The position numbers and the translations under genes were made by a program. This document shows, piece by piece, positions 20,736 through 32,395 of a stretch of DNA of 64,000 bases. How positions within the stretch are numbered: position 1 is the first letter of the stretch; each line of letters begins with the position of its first letter. The stretch is from Trissonchulus latispiculum (Eukaryota > Nematoda > Enoplea > Enoplida > Ironidae), in assembly GCA_030248195.1 (NCBI GenBank), contig JASAND010028360.1, positions 60,741 through 124,740 on the forward strand. Direction: 5' to 3'. The notes below the pieces were generated by a model that was not told where the DNA came from, made no database searches, and saw only the letters and a list, made by a program, of their open reading frames with translations.

Positions 20736-23700
20736 ATGGAAGCAAAAACTAAAAAATGGTGAATTGCAACAAATCTTTTTGGCGCTCGTCGTACCAGTAT
20801 ATTACAGTACTGCAGTTGAACATACCTATTCATACGAACAAAACGCAACATTCCTATTGTAGTATAACAGATGACGACGATACTCTGTTTTCAACGCCAA
20901 AACGGAAACTTCGTGCCAATATCAGTGATGACGATGACATGAGGTACTGTTACTCAATAAGAATTTAAAGAGTATTTAAATAACCTAACGTGTTTAGTGA
21001 CACTGTGTAATGTAACCTATACAGAACATGCAAATACAAATACAAGTTTAATTGCAATTTTTTATTGCCTGAACAGCGAAGTCCCCATATCCAATAACTA
21101 AAGGTTACATGTCCGTTGACGCATAGAAACAGCAAACTGTTCTATCAACTCTGTTCTGTTGCAGCAATGTGCCCATTACAACAGCTGCTGCCGCATATAA
21201 TCAACTGAAGGCGAACTTGGATCACATGGGCTGTGTGCTCTCACACTCTAGCAGTGAAGATTCGCTGTTAGTACATTCCCTGTTCTAATTTGAATATACA
21301 TACTCTTTTACCACTACGATGAAAAATACATAACCGTACAGTTGCTGGTACGGTCGTACTGCTCCATAACCATCTTCAGTGTCGTAGTCTGGCCACACGC
21401 CGGATAAGCATGCACGTTCCCAAACTGACCTCGTCATCTAAACTTTTGTGTGATGTCTCACATGGACACTGTCAGTCAATGCACCTAGCCATCAGCCGGA
21501 TGCTTACAACTCCGACATAGACTATGCCTTGTAGCATATTCTTATATTATGTACTGTTGATACTATTAATTAATCACTAATTAGTTATCACTGTTAAACT
21601 TTCAAACATACTACTAGTAATCACATAACTGTTGCAGTCAAAACTTCTTTCCGGATACAGAAAAAATGGACTGCTCTCCGCTTCCCACCACACCGCAATT
21701 TCCACAAAATGGAAAGAAACAAGCAAACAGTATCAGTGGTGTTGTCACATCGCCTCAGCCAGTACACGTGTAAGTATGAAAAGTACAGCAGCGTTGGTAT
21801 AATTTAACAACATGTATATAACATAATACAGTCGGTGCATTAATACCATAGTACCAGTACGACGAGTGCTACATATACCGTGACTATATGGTCGTTACTG
21901 TATTGTTTGAATGTTACTGTATTCGTTTTCTCCAGGCATACAGAAACAAGCTCAAATTCATTGTTAAATACGGCACAAATTGTAACGCCTTCCGTGTCTC
22001 CAGATCTTTTCAATGATAGCGCGGATAATGAATCAGTCACTGTTGCGAAAGTTTCCAAGACAGTAGCCGGAACTGTGATATTTGCAGAAACGGCCCCGTT
22101 GAAGAAGAGCTAATATGAACAATTAAATGATGTATCTCTTAACCTGTGGTTGCTACATTTGGTATGTCAAATTTGGTATGAAAGAACAGATCTTACTATT
22201 GTCTCTCAATCGTTATTATCAGTGCATTTGCCACATTTCGGGTATGGCGGCTGCCCAATTTCTTTAAATGGTATGCGACAAATAGGCAGAAGTAAAGATG
22301 TTTTGTTTGTAATTTTAATTAAAAGTTCATTATACGCCAATTTGATGGGCCTAAGTCACAAAATTGCTTGTAACTTTTCTGAACATTTTCAGTTTTTGAA
22401 CCAGTCATCCCGGATAATCTTGGATATGCTAACGTAGTTCACCAGAACATAACACAATCATTAAGGACATTATCTTTTTGGTATTTGCAGTCGTACTGTA
22501 CGCATGGACCTTACTGGGATTGGAACACAACATACGACAACATCAGGTATCACGGATACAAGCACAGCTAACCAGCTACCACACTGCCCGGACGAACACA
22601 ACTTCACTAACACTACTGCGCCCAACCTTGGCACCAGTGACGGCACAGTTGTATGGCAAGAACTGGATCCAAACGAGGACATAGGGTAATCTTACAAGTA
22701 TAACGTTTATCAAGTCCTACCTAAGATTATGCACCATGTCTTCGTTCACTATATGACAGTGTAGACAAATTACGATCTATATTGTAACTGACCCCGTAAA
22801 ACGTAATAATAGCAAGAGTGCATAATTGCACTATATATATATAAGAAGAAGAGTAAGCTACTAGAGGACTCCTGTTCTTGGCATTGCGTAACGGTGCTCC
22901 GGCCACAATACGCGAATGTTCCCCCGTTTGGTGGGGGGGGGGTCGCTCTCGTCGACAAAGCATACCCCCCCCCTCCGTTTCGTGGGGGGGGGGGGGTAGC
23001 AGAAAAGAGGTCCCGGTTTGGTAGGGGGTAGCCAACAGCCAATCAGATTACAGAGACCCCCTCCCCGTTTGGTGGGGGGGGGGGTATAGCAGAGGATTAC
23101 GGTAGTTTTTGTTCTATTTGAAAAATGGTCCCCGTTTGGTGGGGGGGGTATGCACACGGGGTCCCCGTGGGGGGGGGGGGTATGCAAAGGAGGTCCCCGT
23201 TTGGTGGGGGGTAGGCAAAAGAGGTCCCCGTTTGGGGGGCTCGCCAACAGCCAATGAGATTCAGCCAATTTCAGCCTGACTTGGCGACCCCCCCAACGGG
23301 ACCCCCCTTCTGCCTACCCCCCACCAAACGGGGACCCTTATACTCCCCCCAGCAAACGGGGACCCCTTTTGCATACCGCCCCACCAAACGGGGAGGGGGT
23401 GGGGGGGTCGCCAACAGCCAATCAGATTCAGCCAATTTCAGCCTGACTTAAGCGACCCCCCCAAACGGGGACCCCCTTCTGCCTACCCCCCCCACCAAAC
23501 GGAGACCCCTTTTGCATACCCCCCCCCCGAGCAAACGGGGACCCCTTTTGCATACCACCCCACCAAACGGGGAGGGGGTATGCGTATCGACCCCCCCCAC
23601 CAAACGCGGGAACACTCGCGTATTGTGGTCGGAGCACGGTTACGCAATGCCAAGAAGAGAAAGCCCTCTAGTGGCTTACTCTTCTTCTAATATATAGTGC

Positions 23701-26066
23701 AATTATGCACTCTTGATAATAGTGTTTACGAAAATAATCAATGATCCTTGCGGTAATAGTTGATGGTGAAAACGGCTCTAGTTGATGTTTAAAACGGCTG
23801 TTTTTGTAGGCGGAAACACTCTCGCTCATCTGGACCAATATCAGAGCTGGCTCTGTATGACAAAGACATGGTTAAACTATTGGGAGCAGGTCTCGGAGTT
23901 GCACATAAGCCCCGCAAACAGAAGTAAGTACTATAAAGAGTACATAATGATAACACAATGACAACCATAATACTGTGTGCCCTCAAGGCCAAAACTGTGC
24001 TGTGGGTTCTATCAAAGACGGATTCCCCACCAATACATCCGCTCTGACGCCGCATCTATTTATATGGGTGCATAGTCTCAGACGCAAGCCACTCATTCGC
24101 TTTGCATATTTTTTTACATGCAATTGTTAAACATACAGAGTCAAACTCCCTCCGCAAATTCGGCTGCTATTAGGGCAAATTGTGCCGCGATTATTTTCAA
24201 CGTGTAATTATGCAAACAAATGAACCGTCTGCTTTTTGACCACGTTCCCATAGGGGGGCGGTATGAGACAGCGGATTCGATAGAGACGAGGGGTTGCGAA
24301 CTCACTACAATTAGCTCAAGTGTACTTTTATTGACACTTTCAATAGGAAGGAAAAGAAATGGCCAAGTCAAATGACATCGGAAGAAAGGAAACAACATCT
24401 GTTTGGAAACCAAGACAAAGACACAGAGGTCACCATCGTGACAACGGACATATCCAGCGACAGTTCTCCAGAAGTCGATACTTTGTTCGATTTCATTGAT
24501 GATAGCGCTGTTGAGTATAATCCGAGGATGTATCGGCGCAAAAAAAGAAGGAGGACAAGAAGCACTAGTGCTAGCAGTCACACAAAGTAAGTTGTGACTA
24601 GACAATGTGTACTCATGTACACACAAATATCATACAAGTTGATTGCAGCAGGCAACTCCTGTTACTGGAAGTATGAGGTTGGCGAGACCTGTCACAAAAA
24701 TTGACTATTGCTTGAGAGCAAAACAAAATTTATCATGAAAATGGTTCAAAACAGTGCACCGTCAAACTGTTAAAGCCTGCTTTCATTTGTTAGGGTGTTA
24801 TATTTACTTATATTTACTGTGCAATGTTGACGACATTAGATCTTTAACACAGAGCAGCATACGGCATTTTTACTGTAAACCATGGACAAAACATGGTATA
24901 TGTTGCAAAACTGAACTACAGCGCTTGCGACACGTATTTCTGTGCACTTATGGAACTCTTCCCGTTTGCTCGGAGAGGGGGCGAGGCAAAAGAGGTTCCC
25001 CCGTTTGCTGGGGGGTAGCAAAAAGACGTCCCTGTTTGCTGGGGGGGGGGGGGGGTCCAAAAAGAGGTCCCCGGTTGGTAGGGGGGTGGCAGAAAGAGGT
25101 CCCCATTTCGCGGGACGATAGGCTGGAAACGGTCCCCGTTTGGGGGGGGGGGTCGTCCAGCCCGACCAAGCTTGGCCAAATGTGACTGCGTGTTAGTGGC
25201 TCCTGCCCGACAAACGGGGCCCCTTTTTGTACACCCCCCCCCCCCCACCAAACGGGTACCTCTTTTGCCTACTCGCCCTCCACCAAACGGGGACCTATTT
25301 TTGCTACTGTTCCCCACCAAACGGGGACCCATTTTCGAATACAACAAACACTACCGTAATCCTCTGCTGAACGCCGCCAGCAAACGGGAGGGGGGTCTCT
25401 GCAATCTGATTCGCTGTTGACTTCCCCCCCCACCAAACGGGGACCTCTTTTCTGCTACCCCCCCACCCAACGGAAGGGGAGCATGGTTTGTCCAACAGAG
25501 CGACCCCACCACCAAAACGGGGGAACATTCGCGCATTCTGGTCGTAGCACCGTTACGCAATGCCAAGAAGAGAAGCCGTCTAGTGGCTTACTCTTCTTCT
25601 GATGTATAGTGGAATTATGATGCACTCTTCATTGTTTGTTTAGCCACAATGCGGAGTCCATGCCAACAACGCCCACTAAACGAACTAAAGGCGCTCGAAT
25701 GCACACGTCGGACTGTTTCCGAAAAGCTAGCGAAAGACGGAGGAGAGATAAGACGAAAGAGATAGAGAAACAACAGAAAGCACACAGAGTCGGAAAACGA
25801 GAGTAAGCTGTTTTGTTCTTTTAAATTCTATAATTGTCATGAGGACAAGGCGCGGACAAAACTGATAAAAGATGACATGTTGTACCCACAGACTGGGCTG
25901 GGACGCAGCATTTAATTCAGAATGTAAGCAAGACACCAGCAGTACGTCCTACTACTGGTCCTGTTTCAGGAGATCCCCTGTCACGAACAACATGCCGCAA
26001 ATCACTGATGAGATGAGAGCAGAAAGAGATCGCAACGCAGAGTATGATCTTAATACTGCTATGTAG
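20736..26066 (+). CDS. Unrecognised split gene; all placed introns are phase 2
   Basis: Inferred exons: 20736-20758, 20863-20943, 21165-21266, 21638-21769, 22491-22685, 23810-23923, 24347-24586, 25644-25802 and 25892-26066. Together they are 1221 nt, 406 residues plus stop. Several donors are strong (gtaagtatg, gtaagtac, gtaagttg, gtaagctg), and every intron interrupts a codon after its second base. The protein begins with acidic DDDD clusters flanking PKRKLR, runs through Ser/Thr/Gln-rich stretches, then basic patches (MYRRKKRRRTRST, ERRRRDKTKEIEK). It has no hydrophobic core, signal peptide or domain I recognise. A nuclear, DNA- or chromatin-associated role is plausible from charge alone. 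Two introns (22686-23809 and 24587-25643) hold poly-G MITE material. It is either a host gene or cargo of a larger element. Confidence 0.6.
21936..22113 (+). CDS. Possible alternative 3'-terminal exon of the split gene
   Basis: The acceptor is cgttttctccag, and it joins in frame (phase 2) to the exon ending at 21769. It stays open for 59 codons to a TAA at 22111-22113. It has no good phase-2 donor, only weak GTTAAA or GTTGAA sites. Because neighbouring exons are all phase 2, it can be skipped without a frameshift. That makes it a good candidate for a short isoform end. Confidence 0.45.
22813..23715. mobile_element. 903-bp palindromic MITE with poly-G modules
   Basis: Ends CAAGAGTGCATAATTGCAC and GTGCAATTATGCACTCTTG, with long arms (…AGTAAGCTACTAGAGG / CCTCTAGTGGCTTACT…). 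It is flanked by an exact 7-bp duplication, ATAATAG (22806-22812 and 23716-23722). The interior is a run of modules built on 'CCCCGTTTGGTGGGG' in both orientations, with repeats of 'ccaacagccaatcagatt'. It is non-coding and lies in an intron of the split gene. Confidence 0.88.
24956..25636. mobile_element. Second poly-G MITE copy, left end lost
   Basis: The same CCCCGTTTGG modules and the same right arm (gccaagaagagaagccgtct, then ggcttactcttcttctgat) as 22813-23715, ending near atgcactcttc at 25630. The clean left terminus is missing. It lies in the intron 24587-25643, so its right end is only a few bases from the exon starting at 25644. Confidence 0.75.
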
Positions 26067-28990
26067 GACCTATGCGCTTTAAAGTCGTGACGACGTGTAA
26101 TGCACAGCACTTGTCTTCACTTTTTAAATCGCTATAATTATCGAAATGTTAGGACTTTGTAACTATTTTATTTATCGTTTTACAGTTTTATTATGAGAAC
26201 TTTCACATTTGAATTAGTTGGGCCGTAATGTCTGTGTCGTAGTACAAAACGCATACAATTACAGAAAAACAGTTAAATGAATCGTAAACAAAATTTATTA
26301 ATTTCCGATTGATTTTGCTTGTAAAAACAAACGTTTCAGTTAAAACAAAGATAAGTTTCCGTTCGCACAAGCCCCACACAAGCAATACTTTGCAGGACTC
26401 ATACATAGTTTTAGTTTAATATGCGAACTTGTTCATAGGAGATATCTCGATGCGTACCATTCGGTGGCTTCTTTGCCTAATCTAGCGTTTTGCAATTCGT
26501 TGTCCTGTTTACCCCAAAGGTGGAATATCACTGTTGTGTTAGATTGTGATGTAGGCAATTACCGATATGTGCACAGCAGCGATGCAACCGGGGCACCGAG
26601 TCAGGTAGACTCAGTTTTTGCACAAGGTCACTACTTCACCGGGTGAACAGGTTGGACCCCAGTGTTCAGCCGGTTTTGTGAATTTACTTCAAATTTTATA
26701 AATTTTTGCATACCAAACTAAAACGTTTTGTTAAATTTTTGTTGGGTCTACACGTTCATGAAGAATTTAATTTAATTTAACTGAGTACGTAATGAAAAGC
26801 AAATATTCGAACTACTCCGTGTTTTCAGACAAATACTCATGTTACATCGTGGAACATTTCATAGACGGATAAATTGTTGGTTTTGCAAGTGATTTCTGCA
26901 TAAATTCACAAAGTGCTACAGCAATACAATTAAACGGATTTTAACAAAACCTAGACGAAACCTATGTATCTCATAGTTCTTCTTTTCTAAGTCGTTATCC
27001 AACAAAGACAACAACAACGTACTGTTATCAGCCCAAATCGAACAGTTTTTACAACAATAGAATTGTCTGGAAAACCGTGTACCTCACGGGGTTACCCCGT
27101 CACCGGGTAACAGGTCAACCAGCCCACCGAGACAACGGGTCTAGCGTATGTGCCCCCGTTCCATCACTGCTGCACAGTACTATTTAGTAATACACAAAGA
27201 CACAACTAGTAGAATTGAAATTTAAAACTTTAGGACATGCGCACGTTGCGTTATATATAAACTTCTTAATAACAGGTATTATTTGGACGCGTTTCATGCA
27301 GTCAACTGTTTGCCAAAACTAGCATTTTGCTGCTCAGGGGGAACAGTTCCACGGAAACAGTATTCATTGTCCACTTCTGACGAAAGGTGTATTATTGCTA
27401 TTCTAGTCTTGTACAATGTAAAGCCTTCTGTAGCTGTTATCTAGCAGTAGTAGCAGCTTCTATGATATAATGTGGCACAAAAGCCTCACTGCTCGGTGTA
27501 GTATGTATAAGTAGTCTACAGCGAACCATATTGTTATGTATCCGCTTGAAGTAAATGGAAAACTCATAGTAAACGTTTTCTGTTATTGTTGCTCATGGTA
27601 TAGATCATTTTTTGTTACTGTTGCTTATCTTGTAGACCAGCAAAATTGGACGCTTTTCACGCCACCGATCGTTTGCCTAAAGTTCAGAAGTATTGGTCAC
27701 AAGCAGAGCCTTCACATATCTTCACAAAGGATACATCAGTCAGCGACAGGTAACACAGTCGCAAGGTGCGGTGTGTTCAAGTTCAAAATGCAAGAAAGGG
27801 TTCAGTCGGTGAATTGTTCCTTTTCCCAATAACAACTGACCAAACGGTGTCATAATACAAATTTCCGCAAAGTGATCTCTTTCCCCCCGGACAAATGTCA
27901 TTAGGGAAATCTTTGTCCCCGAAAAATTTTCCTTAGGGAATTCTGTCCTCCGGGAACATTTTCCCTAACGCAGTAATTATTTTCATTCAATGCAGGAATT
28001 TGTAACTAAAGTTTAGAACTTGGCTCCTTATTTTAATATGACGTATCCTATTATTTTAGTATTTAATTAGTCGTTCTACCTATGAACCCTATGACATTTT
28101 TCAATTGAATGCACCTAAACCAACAATACCTTTTAACTTTTGTGAGTAATGTGTTTGCTTGATATAGCTGGATTTCAGCACCTAAGAGTCCAGGAATTTC
28201 CTGAGCCACTGTTTTGGACGAATTTTATGACAATTTTGCAAGGGGCTAAGTCAATCCTTGAGGACACCCAGGTTTCGAACAGCCCATGGAAAACATGTTT
28301 TTACAGTAATTTTTGGTTGTCAGTATATTAGTGGTAAACCATCTTAGGTTTATTTTTCCATTTATGATCCCTGCCCATTTGTACAGATGGGCAAACTCAC
28401 AACTTTCACCTTTTGCTGTTGTCACCCTTCTACTAAGTCCCGGACAATGAAAATTCGTCTCACAGTCGCTCAGATAACGCTTACGTTCATTTTGGTGGCA
28501 CCTGGATGTAGCTTAATATGTGAAAACAAATCAAATAAGATCAAATAATGAGCCTATGGCTCGCTCTGTTCCGCTTGGTTTATCTGATCCAACAAGCTCA
28601 AACAGAACGCAAGTCCTCATTCAGCTTATAAAATATAGCTGGAATAAGGCTAAAATTTAAGTCTTAGAAATGTTCCAGTAGAAACTACACTAATCACCTT
28701 TGTAGACGATAAATCCTAAAGGTTTCTAGAAAATAAACGTTTTTGTTGTAAAGTCAACAAGTTTCGTATTTCATTTAGGACAGGATATTCAAAGAATTCA
28801 GAAAAACTACAGGCTTCTGCAGCATTTTCTACACGAAATTCCTCTAATTTTTACTGTTCAAGGAACGCAAAAAAAACAAACGCAAGTGTTTTTGCAAAGT
28901 ACACGAAACTGCACTAGTGACTGACCCCATAGGAGCACTTCTGTGTGAAAGTACAAAATCCTTGCATTACATATATACATCCAAGATTTT
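26067..28990. other. Gene-free stretch downstream of the split gene
   Basis: AT-rich with scattered short open frames (26464-26646, 27536-27832) that have no features I can support. It likely starts with the 3' UTR of the split gene. Confidence 0.5.
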
Positions 28991-28992
28991 TG

Positions 28993-29140
28993 TTGAGACC
29001 GGATATGATGGTTTTACAGAAGTCTGTGCCTCCTGAACTTTGTAAGAATACATACTTTATATAGATTAACTTCTGGCGGAAGTCTGGTCGCAGTTTGGTC
29101 TCACTTTACACTACCAGATTTCCAGCAAACTTCCACTGTT
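28993..29140 (+). repeat. Direct repeat, first copy
   Basis: Shares 'gtgcctcctga', 'tactttatatagac/t' and 'gtttggtctcactttacac…' with 30642-30763 in the same orientation. The two copies bracket about 1.5 kb that contains a palindrome. Confidence 0.7.
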
Positions 29141-29261
29141 TTGAAATAATTCAAATACGTTCCGAACGGACTATATAGGTCATTACTTGAGTTTAAGAGC
29201 CTTTATTTGCAAAGTTAAATCTTTAAAAATAAACCTAAACTCATGAGACCTGTTAAGGGGG

Positions 29262-29390
29262 GGGGGCTTTTTTTGGGCGATTTTTCGACCTTCTCCAATT
29301 TTGCTCATTTTTACATATTTTGTACTCCCAACGGGTCCGCATAACAAGACAAGTGCGTTTTGCGCAATATTGCTTCTATCGTTCTGTACA
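29262..29390 (+). repeat. Copy of the repeat in helicase intron 7
   Basis: Matches 12745-12870, with a poly-G run just before it and poly-C at 29591-29600. Confidence 0.65.
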
Positions 29391-29840
29391 GTCCTTCAAA
29401 GGTGACTCCGACATGTGTTAAACATAGGAAAATGAAAAGGTTAAGGTAAAAAAGTTTGTGTCCAAAAATTTTTTCGCTGTGTAAGAGGCTCAGCTCTGAA
29501 ATTTTTTGACCCTTGTTAAGGACATAATGTAGAGTGCAGCGAGTGACTTTGATGCAATTCTGCTGAGAATTAAAATTTTGGCAAATAACCACCCCCCCCC
29601 TTAAATGGACTCCTAGACTCTTAGAACCACTAATAATCTAGGAGTAGTAAAAGTTCGAAAAAACTTGTCGTATCCGGTGCGAAAAAAACCGGAAAAATCA
29701 GTTTTTCCGGCGTGGTGATCGGAAACGCGGATAAAAAATGTTAGTTTTTGGCACAATGAATATTTGGGAGGCTACTTTCATTTTACCGGTGTCAAAGTAA
29801 TCGAATATCCGGTCGATTTCCGATTCTGAGCTTTGAAATT

Positions 29841-30235
29841 TGAGATTTCATGGGCTATTATCTCAGAATCCGGTTGGTCCGGAACTGAAATTATTTCATT
29901 AAAATGATATTTCATCTATCTCCAACAAGTATCAACCTCAAATTACTTTATATCTGCTGTAATTTTTGAATGATGGAGTTTTAAAAATGGTTCAAAATAA
30001 CTTATATGGCATGCGACAAAGCTAAACGTATAGGATCAAATCCCATATCCGGTTTAACAATTAGACAAAACAAGCAAAATCAGCCCACTTTTAAAACGCT
30101 ATCATTCACAAATTACAGCAGATTTAAACTAATTTGTGGTTGATACTTGTTACGGATAGACGAAATATCATTTTAATGAAATAATTTGACTTCCGGACCA
30201 ACCGGATACTGAGACAATAGCCCATGCATAAATCA
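29841..30235. repeat. 395-bp imperfect palindrome
   Basis: Left arm 'catgggctattatctcagaatcc…' pairs with right arm '…gagacaatagcccatg'. It also pairs at 'ttcattaaaatgatatttc' and 'aagtatcaacc', with a centre near 30038. The surrounding DNA contains many 'ccggt/accgg' motifs. It is non-coding. Confidence 0.75.
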
Positions 30236-30641
30236 CGCAATTTTGGTCCAAATTAGACAAAATTAGACTAATTTCGACCCGCTGAATCGAAAAATTCAAT
30301 CGGCGAAACTGTACGACCAACCCATCTTGCTGTACAGTTTTTGTGCCCTAGACATCCGGTTACCTGACATGGACCGGATGTGACCAGATTTTCGGAGATA
30401 TCTTGGGCCAAGGACTAATATGCTAGAGTATGAATTAATTAGCACTGTCTTTCCAAATCCGAAGCGCTTTTATCGATTTGGCATCCGGTAACCGGATATA
30501 GATCGAATATGATGGTTTTACCGCATTCTCCTCCTCCTCCTGAGGTTTCTAAAAATATATACTTTATATAGACTAACTTGAAAGGTTAACTCAGGACAAG
30601 CGCTCACAGTTCGGTTCCAAGAATTTTTGGTCAGACTTTAG

Positions 30642-30763
30642 TTTCTGTGCCTCCTGACGTTTCTAAAAATACATACTTTATATAGACTTACTTCTGGCAG
30701 AAGTGTGGTCGAAGTTTGGTCTCACTTTACACTACCAGATTTCCAGCAAACTTCCAGCAGACT
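30642..30763 (+). repeat. Direct repeat, second copy
   Basis: See 28993-29140. A partial third copy of its first part lies at 30500-30580. Confidence 0.65.
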
Positions 30764-30869
30764 TGACTCTGGTGCAAGTCTGGTTGGGCGAAAGTCTCGT
30801 AGTGTAAACTGGACTTTAGTTACATGTTCTAAACCGTTGCAGTAGCACGCATATTCTAAACTGTTTCAG

Positions 30870-30980
30870 TGGCACATCCGACAATAATTGTGAACAGACA
30901 AAAGACAATAAGAGCGCACCGACCAGTACATCTGCCCGTGCAACCGATGAGACTGATGATGCCAGGAAAGAAATCATTTG
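30870..30980 (+). CDS. Orphan phase-2 exon candidate
   Basis: The acceptor is aaactgtttcag and the donor is tg|gtagat. The exon is 111 nt, phase 2 on both sides, and open. The peptide is Thr/Asp/Asn-rich (for example SAPTSTSARATDETDDARKE), similar in style to the exons of the split gene at 20736-26066. That gene already has a stop at 26066, so this may belong to another copy or an undetected gene. Confidence 0.35.
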
Positions 30981-31436
30981 GTAGATTATTGTTGATACAA
31001 TTCATTTCAGACGCATCTCTCTTTTTATTTATAACCTACGTCTTTAACTTATTCTGTCAAGTAGGATTTCGCGGTTTCAGCAGTGTTTTCTGAACTCAAT
31101 TGCAGTGTTGTCGTTAATGCATATTTCCTGTCTGTGTTGTCCATATATACTACTAATGTATATCTAAAACCTATTTCATAGGATCATATCTGATTCGGAC
31201 TAGTTACTGTGGAAGATATACGCCATGTATACCGCTGATTGGCTGCGCAATGGACTATGATGTCATGAAAGAACGCTAAATAACAATGAAACATTAACTA
31301 CTGCATTGTGTGTTGGTTACAGTCTCCTTGTTTCTGTTTCATTGTCACATTTTCGCGTTTGTAACTCAGTTCGTGTCTGTTTTCTGTTGCCACTAAATTG
31401 CGTTTTCGTTTGTTATTATCATCTGTTATTGTACCA

Positions 31437-31671
31437 GGTACACAATTGTGTAGCAGCACTCGCTTGTATGTTTACATGTTGAAGCTCAAAAGTGGCCAGC
31501 TGCTGATAGAATGTTTTTGGCTTCAACATTTAAACATATAAGAGAGTGCTGCTACACAATTGTGTACCTGCTACTCAGTTGTGGGGGGGTAGGCCGTTAT
31601 TGTGCAGATGATGTCTGCCGCCTAACAAGTAACAGTGGGACGCTTCTCACACTCTTAGTTATTATGTACTA
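31437..31671. mobile_element. Inverted, truncated copy of the MITE at 9024-9385
   Basis: Same interior hairpin (acacaattgtgtagcagcac … gtgctgctacacaattgtgt), poly-G block and right arm (cacactcttagttattatgta). Its terminus is cut off at 'ctaggcgg'. Confidence 0.8.
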
Positions 31672-31689
31672 GGCGGCTTACCGGCCAGA

Positions 31690-32395
31690 CGGGTCACTAT
31701 TGCTACGTAAAAGACTGTTTGGTAGACAATTTCAGACACACCACACATTGAACAGACGGGTTACAGTAAACAGCCCGCTCGAAGAACCCGTCTCCCGTTC
31801 ATATGTTTATCATAGGCAGACGGGCTACCGGGTACACGGGCTACTATTGCAAGGAAAAAACAGTCCGGAACATAAATGTAGAGATAGTAGACATTGAACT
31901 GAAATAGAAATGATGGCTATGCCTTACTAGACGGGTTAAAGTAAACGACCCGCTCGAACAACCCGCCTCTCTTTGATATGTTTATGATGGGCAGGCGAGC
32001 TATAGGGCACACGGGTTACTATTACAGGAGAACCACAGTTCAGAAGATAGTTGCAGAAAGGGTACACATGGAACCATGGAACAGACATTAGAAATGATCA
32101 TCATTTGTTAATACACGGGTTACAGTAAACAGCCCGCTCGAAGAACCCGTCTCCGATTCATATGTTTATCATAGGTAGACGGGCTACCGGGTACACGGGC
32201 TACTATTGAAAGGAAAAAACAGTCCGGAACATAAATCTATTGGCACACGGCTTAGTATCACAAGATTGGATGAATCTGATTGGCTGTTGGCTACCCCCCC
32301 CCTAATGGGGACCCCTTTTGCATACCCCCTCCACCAAACTAGGCCCCCGTTTACATACCCCCCACCAAGCACACGGGCTACTATTCCAACAAAAA
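31690..32395 (+). repeat. Degenerate tandem repeat, about 180-bp period
   Basis: Three or more copies of a block containing 'cagcccgctcgaagaacccg', 'catatgtttatcatagg' and 'acgggctactatt', at about 31748-31890, 31925-32040 and 32113-32235. A poly-C fragment of the MITE family (32262-32370) interrupts the last unit. No coding function seen. Confidence 0.7.

Noticed and set aside
22727..23697. Proline/glycine-rich proteins on both strands
   Set aside because: They come from poly-G/C modules of a palindromic MITE. The frames mirror each other and contain no independent coding signal.
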